A stretch of 64,000 bases of DNA from Porcincola intestinalis (lineage in GTDB: Bacteria > Bacillota > Clostridia > Lachnospirales > Lachnospiraceae), in contig NZ_VULZ01000006.1 of the NCBI RefSeq assembly GCF_009696445.1, positions 62,001 through 126,000 of the forward strand. The letters are read 5' to 3'. Every line of letters begins with the position of its first letter. Position 1 is the stretch's first letter. Positions 34,301 through 43,115 of this stretch are shown one piece after another. A program made the translations under genes and the position numbers. The notes below the pieces were generated by a model. It ran no database searches, had not been told where the DNA came from, and saw only the letters and a program-made list of their open reading frames with translations.

Positions 34301-35200
34301 TTATGAAAAGATGCTTCCGACCGCTGTGCACTTGCCTTCCAGATCGGGTCTGTATCCGGGCTCCCCTTCAACCAGACTGCCGTATACGCAGCCGAAATCC
34401 CGGGCAAAGCCTGTACTGTGAAGATAGCGTCCATTTCCGAGATACATGGCGACATGCCCGGGGAAATACAGCAGATCGGCGGGTTTCTTATCAGCCCAGG
34501 ATATTTCATGAACCGGATAGTCATCGTGAAGCTCCGCGTCCCGGTAGATCAGGATGCCGTTCATCAGATAGCTCATGAATGTCAGACCGGAGCAGTCGGT
34601 CCCGGAGCCGGAATGCCCTCCCCAGCGGTACTGGACACCGAGGTAGCTTTCCGCACAGCGGACAATCTGCTGCCTGAGCGTGTCCGGATCGGCGGAAGGT
34701 TGCTGTGAATGGAACCATGAAGGGTCACAGCCGCATAAAAAGTATCCGTCGCTGTCCTTCCGCCCGGAAAGGCTTGAGGCAGGCATGTAGCCGCGCTGAC
34801 CATCCGCCACTTCGACAAGCAGATACCCATGTTCAGCGGGGTTTATCAGCTGCAGGAAGGAGCCGACAGAAAGGGTTGTGAGGATCTGACCCTGAACACG
34901 TGGCTGAGAGAGCAGGTCGGCAAACTGCTTTGTGACAACCATTGTCTTCTCTCCTGCTGCCCGGCGCCGGATGGCATCCAGTGCGATGGGGCGAAGCGCC
35001 GATGGGTCTATATACCCGCGGTACCCGTAGTGTGTCTGCACGGGGATCCTGGCATCAGAGGCGGAGCCCCTTTCAGCCTTTTCAGGAAGCCGCTGGAGAA
35101 TCCACCCGGACAGCACTTCATCCGCCACGGTTCCGTCCTTCTCATAGAGAAACGCCTGAGGCACCTTTGTCATATAGTACACATCGGTTCCAAGCTGCAT
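34301..35200 (-). CDS. NlpC/P60 endopeptidase with SH3-like domains (YkfC-like)
   Basis: 299 residues from the ATG at 35200, set by GAAGGAGAGG. Two bacterial SH3-like regions (about 1-75 and 85-145) precede the NlpC/P60 catalytic domain (about 170-299). The nucleophile is C203 in GTDCSGLTF, with His in PGHVAMYLG and HSTG. The architecture matches gamma-D-glutamyl-L-diamino acid endopeptidases such as YkfC, which split free murein tripeptide into L-Ala-D-Glu and diaminopimelate. No signal peptide is visible, so it should act inside the cell. The epimerase that would use its product is next. Confidence 0.88.
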   Translation of the reverse strand: MQLGTDVYYMTKVPQAFLYEKDGTVADEVLSGWILQRLPEKAERGSASDARIPVQTHYGYRGYIDPSALRPIALDAIRRRAAGEKTMVVTKQFADLLSQPRVQGQILTTLSVGSFLQLINPAEHGYLLVEVADGQRGYMPASSLSGRKDSDGYFLCGCDPSWFHSQQPSADPDTLRQQIVRCAESYLGVQYRWGGHSGSGTDCSGLTFMSYLMNGILIYRDAELHDDYPVHEISWADKKPADLLYFPGHVAMYLGNGRYLHSTGFARDFGCVYGSLVEGEPGYRPDLEGKCTAVGSIFS

Positions 35201-35205
35201 ACGCT

Positions 35206-36021
35206 TTACCTCTCCTTCATATAATCGAATACAATTCTTGAAATACGGCCGATCCATGACCGCGCCGTTTCATAATTCATGTCCGTCCCATCAAAGCCGG
35301 AAGTGAAGACGCCAAGAAACCACCGTTTCCCATGCCATTCAAAGATACCGGCATCGTGGGCGACGGTGTCCAAATCACCTGACTTGTGGGCACAGACCGG
35401 CTGTTCCCAGATATATCGAAGGAGGGCGTCATAGTCCCTGTTTCCTCTCAGAAACTGCATCAAAAGGGAGGCTTTGCGTCGTTCATTCTCAGATCCGTGC
35501 TCCTCTCCCCTGCTGAGCCGGTCTTCCCGGATCACGAGGGCCGCATAATCGGAAGGGGATATGTAATTGTTCCGCCCCTGGCGGATGGCATCGTAATCAA
35601 GCATCATCCGCTCCGCACGGGTAGACAGAAGGTTATGTGCCCTGCACCAGCTGTTGATTTTCGGGAAGGTCAGGGCCTTCATCAGGACATTGGCGGCGGT
35701 ATTGTCGGAGTTGACGATCATCCACCAGGCAATCTCGTACCAGGATGCCTCGCGCGCACCGGTATCGAATACGATCGTATCGTCAAGAATATCTTCCTTT
35801 GTCACCGGATGGAGTGCATCAAGTGGTATTCCATTCTCCTCCAGGGAATCAAGCAGGCAGGCGAATACCGGAACCTTGATGGTGCTGGCCGAGACCACCC
35901 TCTCATCCGGGGAAATTGCGACCTCACAGGGCGCTCCATTCAGTGTCCGGAAGATCAGCTGCATCTTCCCCGGAAATGCAGCTGCCATGTCATTCAGTTT
36001 CTCTGATATTGTTGCTGACAT
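35206..36021 (-). CDS. Serine hydrolase with class A beta-lactamase fold, no signal peptide
   Basis: 271 residues from the ATG at 36021. It carries the penicilloyl-serine transferase motifs SxxK (SASTIKVP), SDN (VNSDNTAAN) and a KSG triad (AHKSGDLDT). Ungapped alignment around the omega loop puts Leu where class A lactamases have the deacylating Glu166 and Tyr at 170, so it is probably not a beta-lactamase. With no signal peptide it appears cytoplasmic. Its setting in a murein-peptide operon suggests a peptidase or amidase on imported peptides, but this is inference. It ends 5 bases before the NlpC/P60 start. Confidence 0.82.
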   Translation of the reverse strand: MSATISEKLNDMAAAFPGKMQLIFRTLNGAPCEVAISPDERVVSASTIKVPVFACLLDSLEENGIPLDALHPVTKEDILDDTIVFDTGAREASWYEIAWWMIVNSDNTAANVLMKALTFPKINSWCRAHNLLSTRAERMMLDYDAIRQGRNNYISPSDYAALVIREDRLSRGEEHGSENERRKASLLMQFLRGNRDYDALLRYIWEQPVCAHKSGDLDTVAHDAGIFEWHGKRWFLGVFTSGFDGTDMNYETARSWIGRISRIVFDYMKER

Positions 36022-36050
36022 TGTGGAACCCTTTCCCAGTACTTGCAAAA

Positions 36051-36138
36051 GGCCGCAGCGGGCAAGCCGCGCGGCCTCTCTTTGTGAAGGCGACCACTTA
36101 TCATCGAGTGCGGAGCACGAGATGACGGCGGAGTCGCC
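36051..36138. repeat. Nested palindromes between oppA and the hydrolase gene
   Basis: GGCGAC at 36089 pairs with GTCGCC at 36133. Inside it TCATC pairs with GATGA and GTGC with GCAC around GGA, with matching GA internal loops. Beside it GGCCGC at 36051 pairs with GCGGCC at 36071. It is the only sizeable gap in this operon (136 bases). Confidence 0.7.
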
Positions 36139-36157
36139 GAATCGAGTAGGGCAGCAA

Positions 36158-37729
36158 TTACTTCTGTGTCACGTAACCAAAGAATGCATTGCCGCAATAG
36201 TAGACAAGTCCGTCATAGTTGGTGTCGTCGAAGAGGTAGGAATTCTTCGAGTGCAGAATCGGCGTAATCGGACGATCCTCTGCGAGAATGGACTCGCACT
36301 CATCATAGTCTTTCCAGCGGACTTTCTCATCTGTTTCAGCAACTGCCTTGTTGTACGCGTCGTCATATTTAGTGTTCGAATACTTTGCATCGTTCTGGCC
36401 TGTGGTCATCGTCACAAGCATGTTCGAGATATCCGGATAGTCCATGTACCAGCCAAAGTATGCAATGTCAAAGTCGCCGCTCTCACGTGCCGAGAAGAAG
36501 TTCTCGACCGTCTCAACCGTGATGGAATCGATACCCAGCGCATCCTTCCAGTCGGAGACAATGGCTTCGGCCACCGTTTTGCGGGAATCGTTGTTGACGA
36601 TGTAGCGCAGCGCCGGGAAGTCTTTGCCGTCTTCGTATCCGGCTTCCTTCATCAACTCTTTCGCTTCATCGACATCCTTCTGGTGGTCGTCAGAGAACCA
36701 GGGGGTGACGGTGCTGTTGAACTCGGTGCCGTCAGCATCAGTCAGGCCGCCTGGCGTATAGGTATCTGCCAGCTCGTCCTGAAGTCCCCGGATGTTGATG
36801 ACACGTTCCCGGTCAATTGCAAGAGACAGAGCCTTCCGGACACGGGCATCCTTCAGAACCTCATTTCCACTGTCTCCGAGGTTGAACATCGTACAGTAGG
36901 TGTTGTAGCCTTCTTCAAAGTGAAGACCGTTGTCCATCAGAGAATCGGCATCCTCCTCCGGATAGGTATCAGAATAAATGACATCGCCGCTCTTGAAGGA
37001 GTTCGCCATGGTTGCAGAATCGCTCATGAGCTCCCAGCTGATGTTGTCGACGGTGATCTTGTCAGCATCATAATAATCGGTCCGCTTTGTCAGTGTCATC
37101 GACTGCTGGTGCGTCCAGTCTGTCAGCTCATAAGGACCATTATAGACAGCCTTGTCCGGGTCGGTTGCGTAGGAATCGCCGTTTGCCTTCACAATGTCTT
37201 CACGGACAGGGTATGCAGACGGGAATGCCAGCAGGCTGTGGAAATACGCACATGGATAAGCCAGTGTCACGACAAGCGTCTTGTCATCCTTTGCCGTTGC
37301 GTCTGTGATCAGGTCCAGAAGCGTGCTGTAGTCGCCGGCTGAATCCTTCAGATACTTCCAGCCATAGACGAAATCGCCTGCAGTGACCGGTTTTCCGTCA
37401 GACCAGGTGATGTCATCGCGGAGGGTGAATGTGTAGGTCTTCCCGTCATCGGAGACCTTCTCATCCTTGAGCTGCCCCGGAACCAGGTCCCCCTTTTCAT
37501 CCAGCTTATAGAGACCTTCAAAGAGGTGGCGGCAGACGGACATGCCAGCCAGTGTTGCGACCTTGGCCGTATTGATATCCATCGCATCCTCGGAACCGTC
37601 TGTCACGGAGATGCTGATTCCTCCCGAAGGCGCTTCCTTTTCTGTTTCTGCAGCGGCTGCGGGCAACGCTGCAATCATGGCTGCCGCTACGGTGCAAGCC
37701 AGTACGTTGAGTAAGCCTTTTCTAATCAT
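36158..37729 (-). CDS. oppA: Oligopeptide ABC transporter substrate-binding protein
   Basis: 523 residues, an extracytoplasmic peptide binder of solute-binding family 5. A signal peptide spans about residues 1-27 (cut likely within ALPAAAAE). The only early Cys is too near the start for a good lipobox, so membrane attachment is unclear. Domain signatures include TYTFTLRDDITWSDGKPVTAGDFVYGW in pieces and the VRKALSLAIDRE hinge motif. It belongs with the OppBCDF genes upstream. The companion enzymes suggest murein peptides as ligands. Confidence 0.93.
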   Translation of the reverse strand: MIRKGLLNVLACTVAAAMIAALPAAAAETEKEAPSGGISISVTDGSEDAMDINTAKVATLAGMSVCRHLFEGLYKLDEKGDLVPGQLKDEKVSDDGKTYTFTLRDDITWSDGKPVTAGDFVYGWKYLKDSAGDYSTLLDLITDATAKDDKTLVVTLAYPCAYFHSLLAFPSAYPVREDIVKANGDSYATDPDKAVYNGPYELTDWTHQQSMTLTKRTDYYDADKITVDNISWELMSDSATMANSFKSGDVIYSDTYPEEDADSLMDNGLHFEEGYNTYCTMFNLGDSGNEVLKDARVRKALSLAIDRERVINIRGLQDELADTYTPGGLTDADGTEFNSTVTPWFSDDHQKDVDEAKELMKEAGYEDGKDFPALRYIVNNDSRKTVAEAIVSDWKDALGIDSITVETVENFFSARESGDFDIAYFGWYMDYPDISNMLVTMTTGQNDAKYSNTKYDDAYNKAVAETDEKVRWKDYDECESILAEDRPITPILHSKNSYLFDDTNYDGLVYYCGNAFFGYVTQK

Positions 37730-37809
37730 AATCCCTTCTCCTCTCTCGTTCGACAGATTCAGTCTGCCAGTTACAGATTCTTTTTCCGTAGGCCTGTGGG
37801 CTCAGCCGC

Positions 37810-38811
37810 TCAGCGTTTCTTCATCTTCGGATCAAGGGCGTCACGCAGACCATCGCCGAAGAGGTTGAATGCCAGTATGATCAGGCTGATGAGGACAGCC
37901 GGAAAAAGCATGCGGTAAGGAGCCCTGTTGATTCCGGAGAGCGCTTCGGAGGTCAGAGAGCCCAGAGAAGCCATCGGTGCGGAGACGCCGATGCCAAGGA
38001 AGGAAAGGAAAGCTTCTGTGAAGATCGCTGACGGGATCTGCATCATCATTGTTGCGATGATCTGCCCCATGCAGTTCGGAAGCAGATGCTGACGGATGAG
38101 CCATCCATTCGGTGCACCGAGCGCATCGGAAGCCGTCACGTATTCCATTTCCTTTAGCTGCAGAACCTGGCCGCGCACAATGCGGGCCATTCCGACCCAG
38201 TACAGGCAGCCATATACGATAAAGATTGCAATCAGCCCCGATCCCAGCTTCTGCAGAGGGTGGAAAAACGGTACATTGTCCACCAGATTCGTCAGAGGCT
38301 GGTCGATGACCAGTTTGATGACAACGATTAGCAGGATTTCCGGGACAGAATAGATGATATCAACAATCCGCATCATGATGGTATCTGCCTTCCCGCCGAG
38401 AAGACCGGAAATCGCACCGTATATGGAGCCGATGATCATGACGATGATGGCGGAAACGACACCAACCAGGAGGGAAATCCGGCTGCCGGTCATACAGCGG
38501 ACCATCAGATCCCTGCCCAGCCGGTCTGTACCAAATGGATGCTTCAGGCAGGGCCAGAGATTCTCATCCCCGTGCATCTGCTGGTCATAGGAATAGGGTG
38601 AAAGAATGGGCCCAAGGACAGCAAAGACGATGATCGCAAGAATGATCACAAGAGAAACCATCGCGATTTTGTTCTCGCGAAGTCTCCGCCAGCTGGATCT
38701 CCAGAACCCGACCTCGTCCGTCCGTGATGTCTGTGCTTTGTAAAAATCTGCCGGTAGCTTGTCGTAGTCGCCTTTCTCCACTGGAAGCTGGAGGGACAGG
38801 ATATTTTTCAT
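37810..38811 (-). CDS. oppC: Oligopeptide ABC transporter permease OppC
   Basis: 333 residues. The cytoplasmic N-terminal segment is followed by six predicted membrane helices with a large loop after the first (including PFGTDRLGRDLMVR). The ABC-permease EAA-like loop is MEYVTASDALGAPNGWLIRQHLLPN. It pairs with OppB to form the channel. It starts 15 bases after the oppB stop. Confidence 0.94.
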   Translation of the reverse strand: MKNILSLQLPVEKGDYDKLPADFYKAQTSRTDEVGFWRSSWRRLRENKIAMVSLVIILAIIVFAVLGPILSPYSYDQQMHGDENLWPCLKHPFGTDRLGRDLMVRCMTGSRISLLVGVVSAIIVMIIGSIYGAISGLLGGKADTIMMRIVDIIYSVPEILLIVVIKLVIDQPLTNLVDNVPFFHPLQKLGSGLIAIFIVYGCLYWVGMARIVRGQVLQLKEMEYVTASDALGAPNGWLIRQHLLPNCMGQIIATMMMQIPSAIFTEAFLSFLGIGVSAPMASLGSLTSEALSGINRAPYRMLFPAVLISLIILAFNLFGDGLRDALDPKMKKR

Positions 38812-38825
38812 GGTCAGGTGCCTCC

Positions 38826-39746
38826 TTATGCCATCTGGATACGCGGATCCACAACCTGGTACAGAATGTCGCAGATCAGATTCATCGTGATAATCAGAGC
38901 TGCATAGAAGACTGTGACCCCCATGATCAGAGTGTAGTCACGTGCACTGATGGCATTCACAAAGTATCGGCCGAGCCCCGGGACATTGAACACAGACTCC
39001 GCCACGAAGCCGCCGGTCAGGATGGAGGCGGTCAGAGGGCCCAGGTAGGTGATGATCGGGATCAGGGAATTTTTCAGCGCGTGGATGAAGATCACTCTTC
39101 CCTCTCCCATGCCCCTTGCGCGCTCAGTCTTCAGATAGTCCTGTCCGAGGACTTCCAGAATGGAAGCTCTGGTCAGACGCATCAGATAGCAGGTCGGATA
39201 AACGGCCAGCACGATGATCGGCATCACATCTCCACCTGGTTTTCCATAGGAGACAGGAAGCGCTTTCAGATTGACCGCAAGAACAAGCATCAGAACAGTG
39301 GCAAGCACATAACCCGGAATTGAGATACCGATGGCTGAGATCACGCGGATGGCACCGTCAGCGGCCTTTCCCTTGAAGAGCCCGGCGATACAGCCGAGCG
39401 GAACGCCGATCAGGATGGCAGCAATCAGAGCCTTCAGACCGAGCCGCATAGATACTGCGAAGGATTCCGTCACGATCGTGCTGATCGCGCGTCCTTTCTG
39501 AAGTACGTAGCTGGTCCCCATATCACCGTGAAACAGATTCTGAAGATACCGGCCATACTGGACGATCAGCGGTTTATCCAGACCGTATTTGGCGATCAGG
39601 ATCGCCCTGGTTTCCTCAGTCGCCTTCTCCGACATGAATGGATCGCCCGGGATGATGTTCATCAGGAAAAACGTGATTGTAATAATTGCAAACAGACTGA
39701 CGGCTGCAAGCAGCACCCGTTTCAAAATCTTTTCGAACATAGCCAT
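38826..39746 (-). CDS. oppB: Oligopeptide ABC transporter permease OppB
   Basis: 306 residues from the ATG at 39746, the normal OppB length; the open frame reaches further up to a TTG, but AGGAAGG is better placed for 39746. Six membrane helices are predicted, with IIPGDPF early and the EAA-like loop DYLKTERARGMGEGRVIF. Forms the pore with OppC. Confidence 0.94.
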   Translation of the reverse strand: MAMFEKILKRVLLAAVSLFAIITITFFLMNIIPGDPFMSEKATEETRAILIAKYGLDKPLIVQYGRYLQNLFHGDMGTSYVLQKGRAISTIVTESFAVSMRLGLKALIAAILIGVPLGCIAGLFKGKAADGAIRVISAIGISIPGYVLATVLMLVLAVNLKALPVSYGKPGGDVMPIIVLAVYPTCYLMRLTRASILEVLGQDYLKTERARGMGEGRVIFIHALKNSLIPIITYLGPLTASILTGGFVAESVFNVPGLGRYFVNAISARDYTLIMGVTVFYAALIITMNLICDILYQVVDPRIQMA

Positions 39747-39832
39747 ATGGGATTCCAACCTTCCTCTCAACGTTGAGCGGCTTACCTGAGTTGAAACTGG
39801 TATGCCGGTCTATTCCGGGAACGTTCCCGCGT

Positions 39833-40801
39833 CTACAGCTGGGCGCAGGCGACAAAGTGACCAGGCGCAACTTCCTTCAGCGCTGGAAATGCCTCTGCGC
39901 ATCGCTTTGTCTGATGCGGACAGCGGGTCCGGAACGGACAGCCGGATGGCGGATTCAGCGGTGACGGAATCTCGCCTTCCAGTACCACTCTCTTTCTCCG
40001 GGCACTTTTATCGGGATCCGGAATCGGAATCGCGGACAGCAGCATCTTTGTGTAGGGATGCTGCGGATGTTTGTAAAGCTCGTTGCTGTCCGCCAGCTCT
40101 ACAAGCCTGCCAAGGTAAAGAACGGCGATACGGCTGCTGATATGGCGGACGACGGAGAGGTCATGGGCAATGAACAGGTAGGTGATGCCCTCATCCTGCT
40201 GAAGCTTCTCCAGCATATTGATGACCTGAGCCTGAATTGAAACATCAAGCGCCGACACAGGCTCGTCGCAGACAATGAATTCCGGATGAACGGAGAGGGC
40301 TCTTGCGATGCCGATCCGCTGGCGCTGACCGCCTGAGAATTCATGAGGGTACCGGTTGTAGAAGTATTCGGAAAGTCCGACCATCTTCATCAGGGAAAGA
40401 ATCTTCGTCTGGCGTTCCTCCCGGTCTGAATAAAGCCTGTGAAGGTCAAGACCCTCTCCGATCAGATCAGATACGGTCTTTCTGGGATCAAGCGAAGCGT
40501 ACGGATCCTGAAAGACGATCTGCATCTTCTGGCGGTAAGGATGCATATCCGCCTCATTGAGGCGCTGGCCTTTGAAAAGAATATCGCCTCCGGTCGGCTC
40601 CAGCAGCCGAAGCACACACCTGCCCAGCGTTGATTTCCCGCAGCCGGACTCTCCTACCAGACCGAGGGTCTCTCCCTTCCGGATTGAGAAGGAGACGTCA
40701 TCGACTGCGCGGACCTTGTCATGATGGAAGAAGCTCTGTTTCACATCAAAGTATTTCTTCAGATGCCTCACTTCCAGAAGCGTATCTTCATGTGTCTGCA
40801 T
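39833..40801 (-). CDS. oppF: Oligopeptide ABC transporter ATPase OppF
   Basis: 322 residues. It shows Walker [10 protein letters not shown], the signature [15 protein letters not shown], Walker [13 protein letters not shown] and the switch His in IAHDLS. The C-terminal oligopeptide-transporter extension ([14 protein letters not shown]) is present and may bind an iron-sulfur cluster through its cysteines. It overlaps oppD by 14 bases. Confidence 0.95.
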   Translation of the reverse strand: MQTHEDTLLEVRHLKKYFDVKQSFFHHDKVRAVDDVSFSIRKGETLGLVGESGCGKSTLGRCVLRLLEPTGGDILFKGQRLNEADMHPYRQKMQIVFQDPYASLDPRKTVSDLIGEGLDLHRLYSDREERQTKILSLMKMVGLSEYFYNRYPHEFSGGQRQRIGIARALSVHPEFIVCDEPVSALDVSIQAQVINMLEKLQQDEGITYLFIAHDLSVVRHISSRIAVLYLGRLVELADSNELYKHPQHPYTKMLLSAIPIPDPDKSARRKRVVLEGEIPSPLNPPSGCPFRTRCPHQTKRCAEAFPALKEVAPGHFVACAQL

Positions 40802-41822
40802 CCCGCATTCCCTCCTTCGCCTGTTCCTCGTGGAAAACCTTCCAGCAGCGGACAGTGTGCCCGTCTCCGAGAGACGCTTCCGGTGGTCTCTTCCGTGCGC
40901 AAATTCTCATGGCGTACGGACAGCGGCGGGCAAAGGCGCATTCGTCACCCAGCAGGGACATCTCCGGCGGATTCCCCTCAATCGGAACAAGCGGCTTTTT
41001 TTCGTCTCCATCGACATCCGGGATGGAATGCAGAAGCCCTTCAGTGTACGGATGCCGGTGATCGTAGAATATCTGTCTTTTATCGCCGGACTCAACGATC
41101 TCCCCGGCGTACATGACCAGAACACGGTCACAGATATCCGCCATTACACCCAGGTCATGTGTGATAAAGATGATCGATGTGTGAAATTTTTCCTTTAATT
41201 CCTTCAGAAGGTCTATGATCTGAGCCTGGATTGTGACATCCAGTGCGGTTGTCGGCTCGTCGGCAATCAAAAGCTCCGGATCGCAGGCAAGCGCAGTCGC
41301 AATCATCGCCCTTTGGCGCATGCCGCCGGAAAACTCATGCGGATACTGATCAATTCTGCGCTCCGGCTGGTTGATTCCGACCATCCTGAGCAGTTCAATG
41401 CTGCGCTTCTCCCGGTCTTCCCTCGACAGGTTTGTGTGCTTTTTCAGCACTTCATTTAACTGATAGCCGATTGTAAAAAGTGGGTCGAGCGATGTCATCG
41501 GATCCTGAAAGATCTCGGAGATCCGCCGGCCGCGGACTTTCCGGAGTTCACGGAGCGGAAGCTTCAGGAGGTCCTGTCCGTCAAAAAGAATCTGACCGCC
41601 CTCGATGACGGCATTCTCCGGGAGAAGCCGGATAATGGCATTCGATGAAATGGACTTGCCGCTTCCCGATTCACCAACGATTCCGAGAACCTCGCCGCGT
41701 CTGAGCGTGTAGCTGACATCCCGGATGGTCGGTACCAGTTTTTTCTGAATCCGAAAGGAAAGCTTCAGATCCTTCACCTCTAGGATGGTTTCCTTCTCCG
41801 TTGTCTCACCTGCGTTTGTCAT
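40788..41822 (-). CDS. oppD: Oligopeptide ABC transporter ATPase OppD
   Basis: 344 residues. It shows Walker [10 protein letters not shown], the signature [15 protein letters not shown], Walker [13 protein letters not shown] and the switch His in ITHDLG. The C-terminal cysteine motif [14 protein letters not shown] is typical of OppD/DppD. First gene of the operon; CAGGAGCAGGAT precedes the ATG and begins right after the leader terminator hairpin. Confidence 0.95.
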   Translation of the reverse strand: MTNAGETTEKETILEVKDLKLSFRIQKKLVPTIRDVSYTLRRGEVLGIVGESGSGKSISSNAIIRLLPENAVIEGGQILFDGQDLLKLPLRELRKVRGRRISEIFQDPMTSLDPLFTIGYQLNEVLKKHTNLSREDREKRSIELLRMVGINQPERRIDQYPHEFSGGMRQRAMIATALACDPELLIADEPTTALDVTIQAQIIDLLKELKEKFHTSIIFITHDLGVMADICDRVLVMYAGEIVESGDKRQIFYDHRHPYTEGLLHSIPDVDGDEKKPLVPIEGNPPEMSLLGDECAFARRCPYAMRICARKRPPEASLGDGHTVRCWKVFHEEQAKEGMRDADT

Positions 41823-41969
41823 ATCCTGCTCCTGAAAATATAAAAAGGCGCACAGAAGAAAGATTTCCTTTCCTCTGCACGCCTTTGTGCCTTGCTGCTA
41901 TCGTGTATCTTTTACAACCGGCTGCACGATTACAGGAACCTGTTTTCTGCCTGATTGTTTCAGTGGTTA
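41823..41969 (-). promoter_or_regulatory. Structured leader of the opp operon with terminator (putative attenuator)
   Basis: From the predicted start near 41969 the leader is about 147 bases. It contains a small hairpin (TCGTG with CACGA), the palindrome ACAGGTTCCTGT, and then the terminator hairpin at 41844-41886, directly before the oppD ribosome site. I do not recognise the class; it lacks the T-box AGGGTGGNACCGCG sequence. Confidence 0.6.
41842..41886 (-). terminator. Rho-independent terminator hairpin 5' of oppD
   Basis: A 19-base arm (41868-41886) pairs with 41844-41862 around a 5-base loop. On minus-strand RNA all 19 positions pair, with three G-U wobbles; on the plus strand those would be mismatches. 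TTTTTATATTTT follows. It ends about 20 bases before the oppD start codon. Confidence 0.85.
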
Positions 41970-41975
41970 AGCCTT

Positions 41976-42003
41976 ACTATACATCATCTGACTAAAATGT
42001 CAA
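41976..42003 (-). promoter_or_regulatory. Promoter of the opp / murein-peptide operon
   Basis: TTGACA and TATAGT on the minus strand, 16 bases apart. It lies 72 bases after the rsfS stop and before the leader. Confidence 0.75.
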
Positions 42004-42075
42004 TAAAAAATGTTCGGAATTCAGGTTTTCATAAAAATAATTTTGACCGAGGCCCGTCTTTCCCGGAACAGGGAT

Positions 42076-42456
42076 TCATTTTTCCTCTGCCTGGGAATCG
42101 GACAGCTCTTCGATGGTTACCTGCCGGCCGTCGCGCCAGATCCGCTCCAGGTCATAGAACAGCCGGTTCTCACGGTCAAAGATGTGGACAATCAGATCGC
42201 CGAAATCAAGGAGCACCCAGTTTGCGTTCTGGTATCCTTCCGTGTCCTTCGGGACAAACCCGGCCTTGCCGAGCGTTTCCGAGACATGATCGGCCATCGC
42301 CTGGACCTGGTTGCGGTTTTCGCCTGAGGCGATCAGAAAATAGTCTGCGATGACACTCACGTGTCCGATATCGATCACGCTGATGTCGGCGGCCTTCTTG
42401 TCCTCCAGTGCGTGGTAGGCCAGGATCGTCATTTCTCTCGATTTTTCATCTGCCAT
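42076..42456 (-). CDS. rsfS: Ribosomal silencing factor RsfS
   Basis: 126 residues from the ATG at 42456, with GGAGGG 7 bases upstream; two closer in-frame ATGs lie inside or next to that site. RsfS binds uL14 of the 50S subunit and blocks subunit joining when nutrients are short. Family signatures include DISVIDIGHVSVIADYFLIASG and ANWVLLDFGDLIVHIF. It ends the yhbY-nadD-yqeK-rsfS cluster. Confidence 0.93.
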   Translation of the reverse strand: MADEKSREMTILAYHALEDKKAADISVIDIGHVSVIADYFLIASGENRNQVQAMADHVSETLGKAGFVPKDTEGYQNANWVLLDFGDLIVHIFDRENRLFYDLERIWRDGRQVTIEELSDSQAEEK

Positions 42457-42506
42457 TCTCATTCCCTCCATGGCGGGTATAAAAACTTTGTAGCGATATG
42501 CCGGGA

Positions 42507-43115
42507 TCAGACGGTCAGGGAATCTCCCTTGTCATCCGGCTCATTGAACAGGTTGTAATAGTACCGGAAAGCACTCCGGCTCATCTCATCGATCTCTCCG
42601 TGACCTTTATCCAGGTAATGAAGGGTGTCTTCCAGGATTCGGAGCACGGTCTGGTTCAAATCCCGGAATGCCAGTGCTCTGATCTCCGGGAGGTTTGCTG
42701 CCTTATACCGGGCAGGTTCGATATAGTCTGCAATGAAGATGATTTTCTCCAGAACGGACATATTCGGCCGGCCGGTCGTATGCCATCGGATCGCACTCAG
42801 GACATCTTCATCAGTGACGCCATACTGCTCTTTCGCAAGATATGCACCAAGCTTGGAATGCAGCAGGTACTGTGCCTTCAGCTCTGTCTTTGATACTTCA
42901 ATTCCATACTCCTGACAGAGCTTCAGCTTCCGCTCATTCGGAATGCACTTTGCGCAGTCATGTAGAAGCCCCGCACACTCTGCCTTCTGGATGTCGGCGC
43001 CGTGACACATGGCAAGCGAAGACGCTGTGAACATCACACCAAGCGTATGCTGATAACGGTCTTCATCCAGTTCTTTCCTGAGCCTGTGTTCTGTCTTTAT
43101 GAAATCGTACTGCAT
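42507..43115 (-). CDS. yqeK: HD-domain Ap4A hydrolase YqeK
   Basis: 202 residues. The HD-domain metal ligands lie in RYQHTLGVMFTA, LLHDCAK and IRWHTTGRPNMS, with IIFIADYIEPAR near the C-terminal part. Family members cut diadenosine tetraphosphate symmetrically to ADP. It overlaps nadD by 19 bases, the usual Firmicutes neighbour. Confidence 0.93.
   Translation of the reverse strand: MQYDFIKTEHRLRKELDEDRYQHTLGVMFTASSLAMCHGADIQKAECAGLLHDCAKCIPNERKLKLCQEYGIEVSKTELKAQYLLHSKLGAYLAKEQYGVTDEDVLSAIRWHTTGRPNMSVLEKIIFIADYIEPARYKAANLPEIRALAFRDLNQTVLRILEDTLHYLDKGHGEIDEMSRSAFRYYYNLFNEPDDKGDSLTV

Noticed and set aside
35654-37342. A 562-codon + strand frame opposite oppA and the serine hydrolase
   Set aside because: Antisense shadow of two real genes; it crosses their gap and has no domain signature.
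36158-37729. Lipoprotein lipobox in OppA (Cys near residue 12)
   Set aside because: The Cys is too near the N terminus and the hydrophobic stretch goes on after it, so a normal signal peptidase I site is more likely.
41823-41969. T-box riboswitch in front of oppD
   Set aside because: The conserved T-box sequence and specifier-stem layout are not seen.
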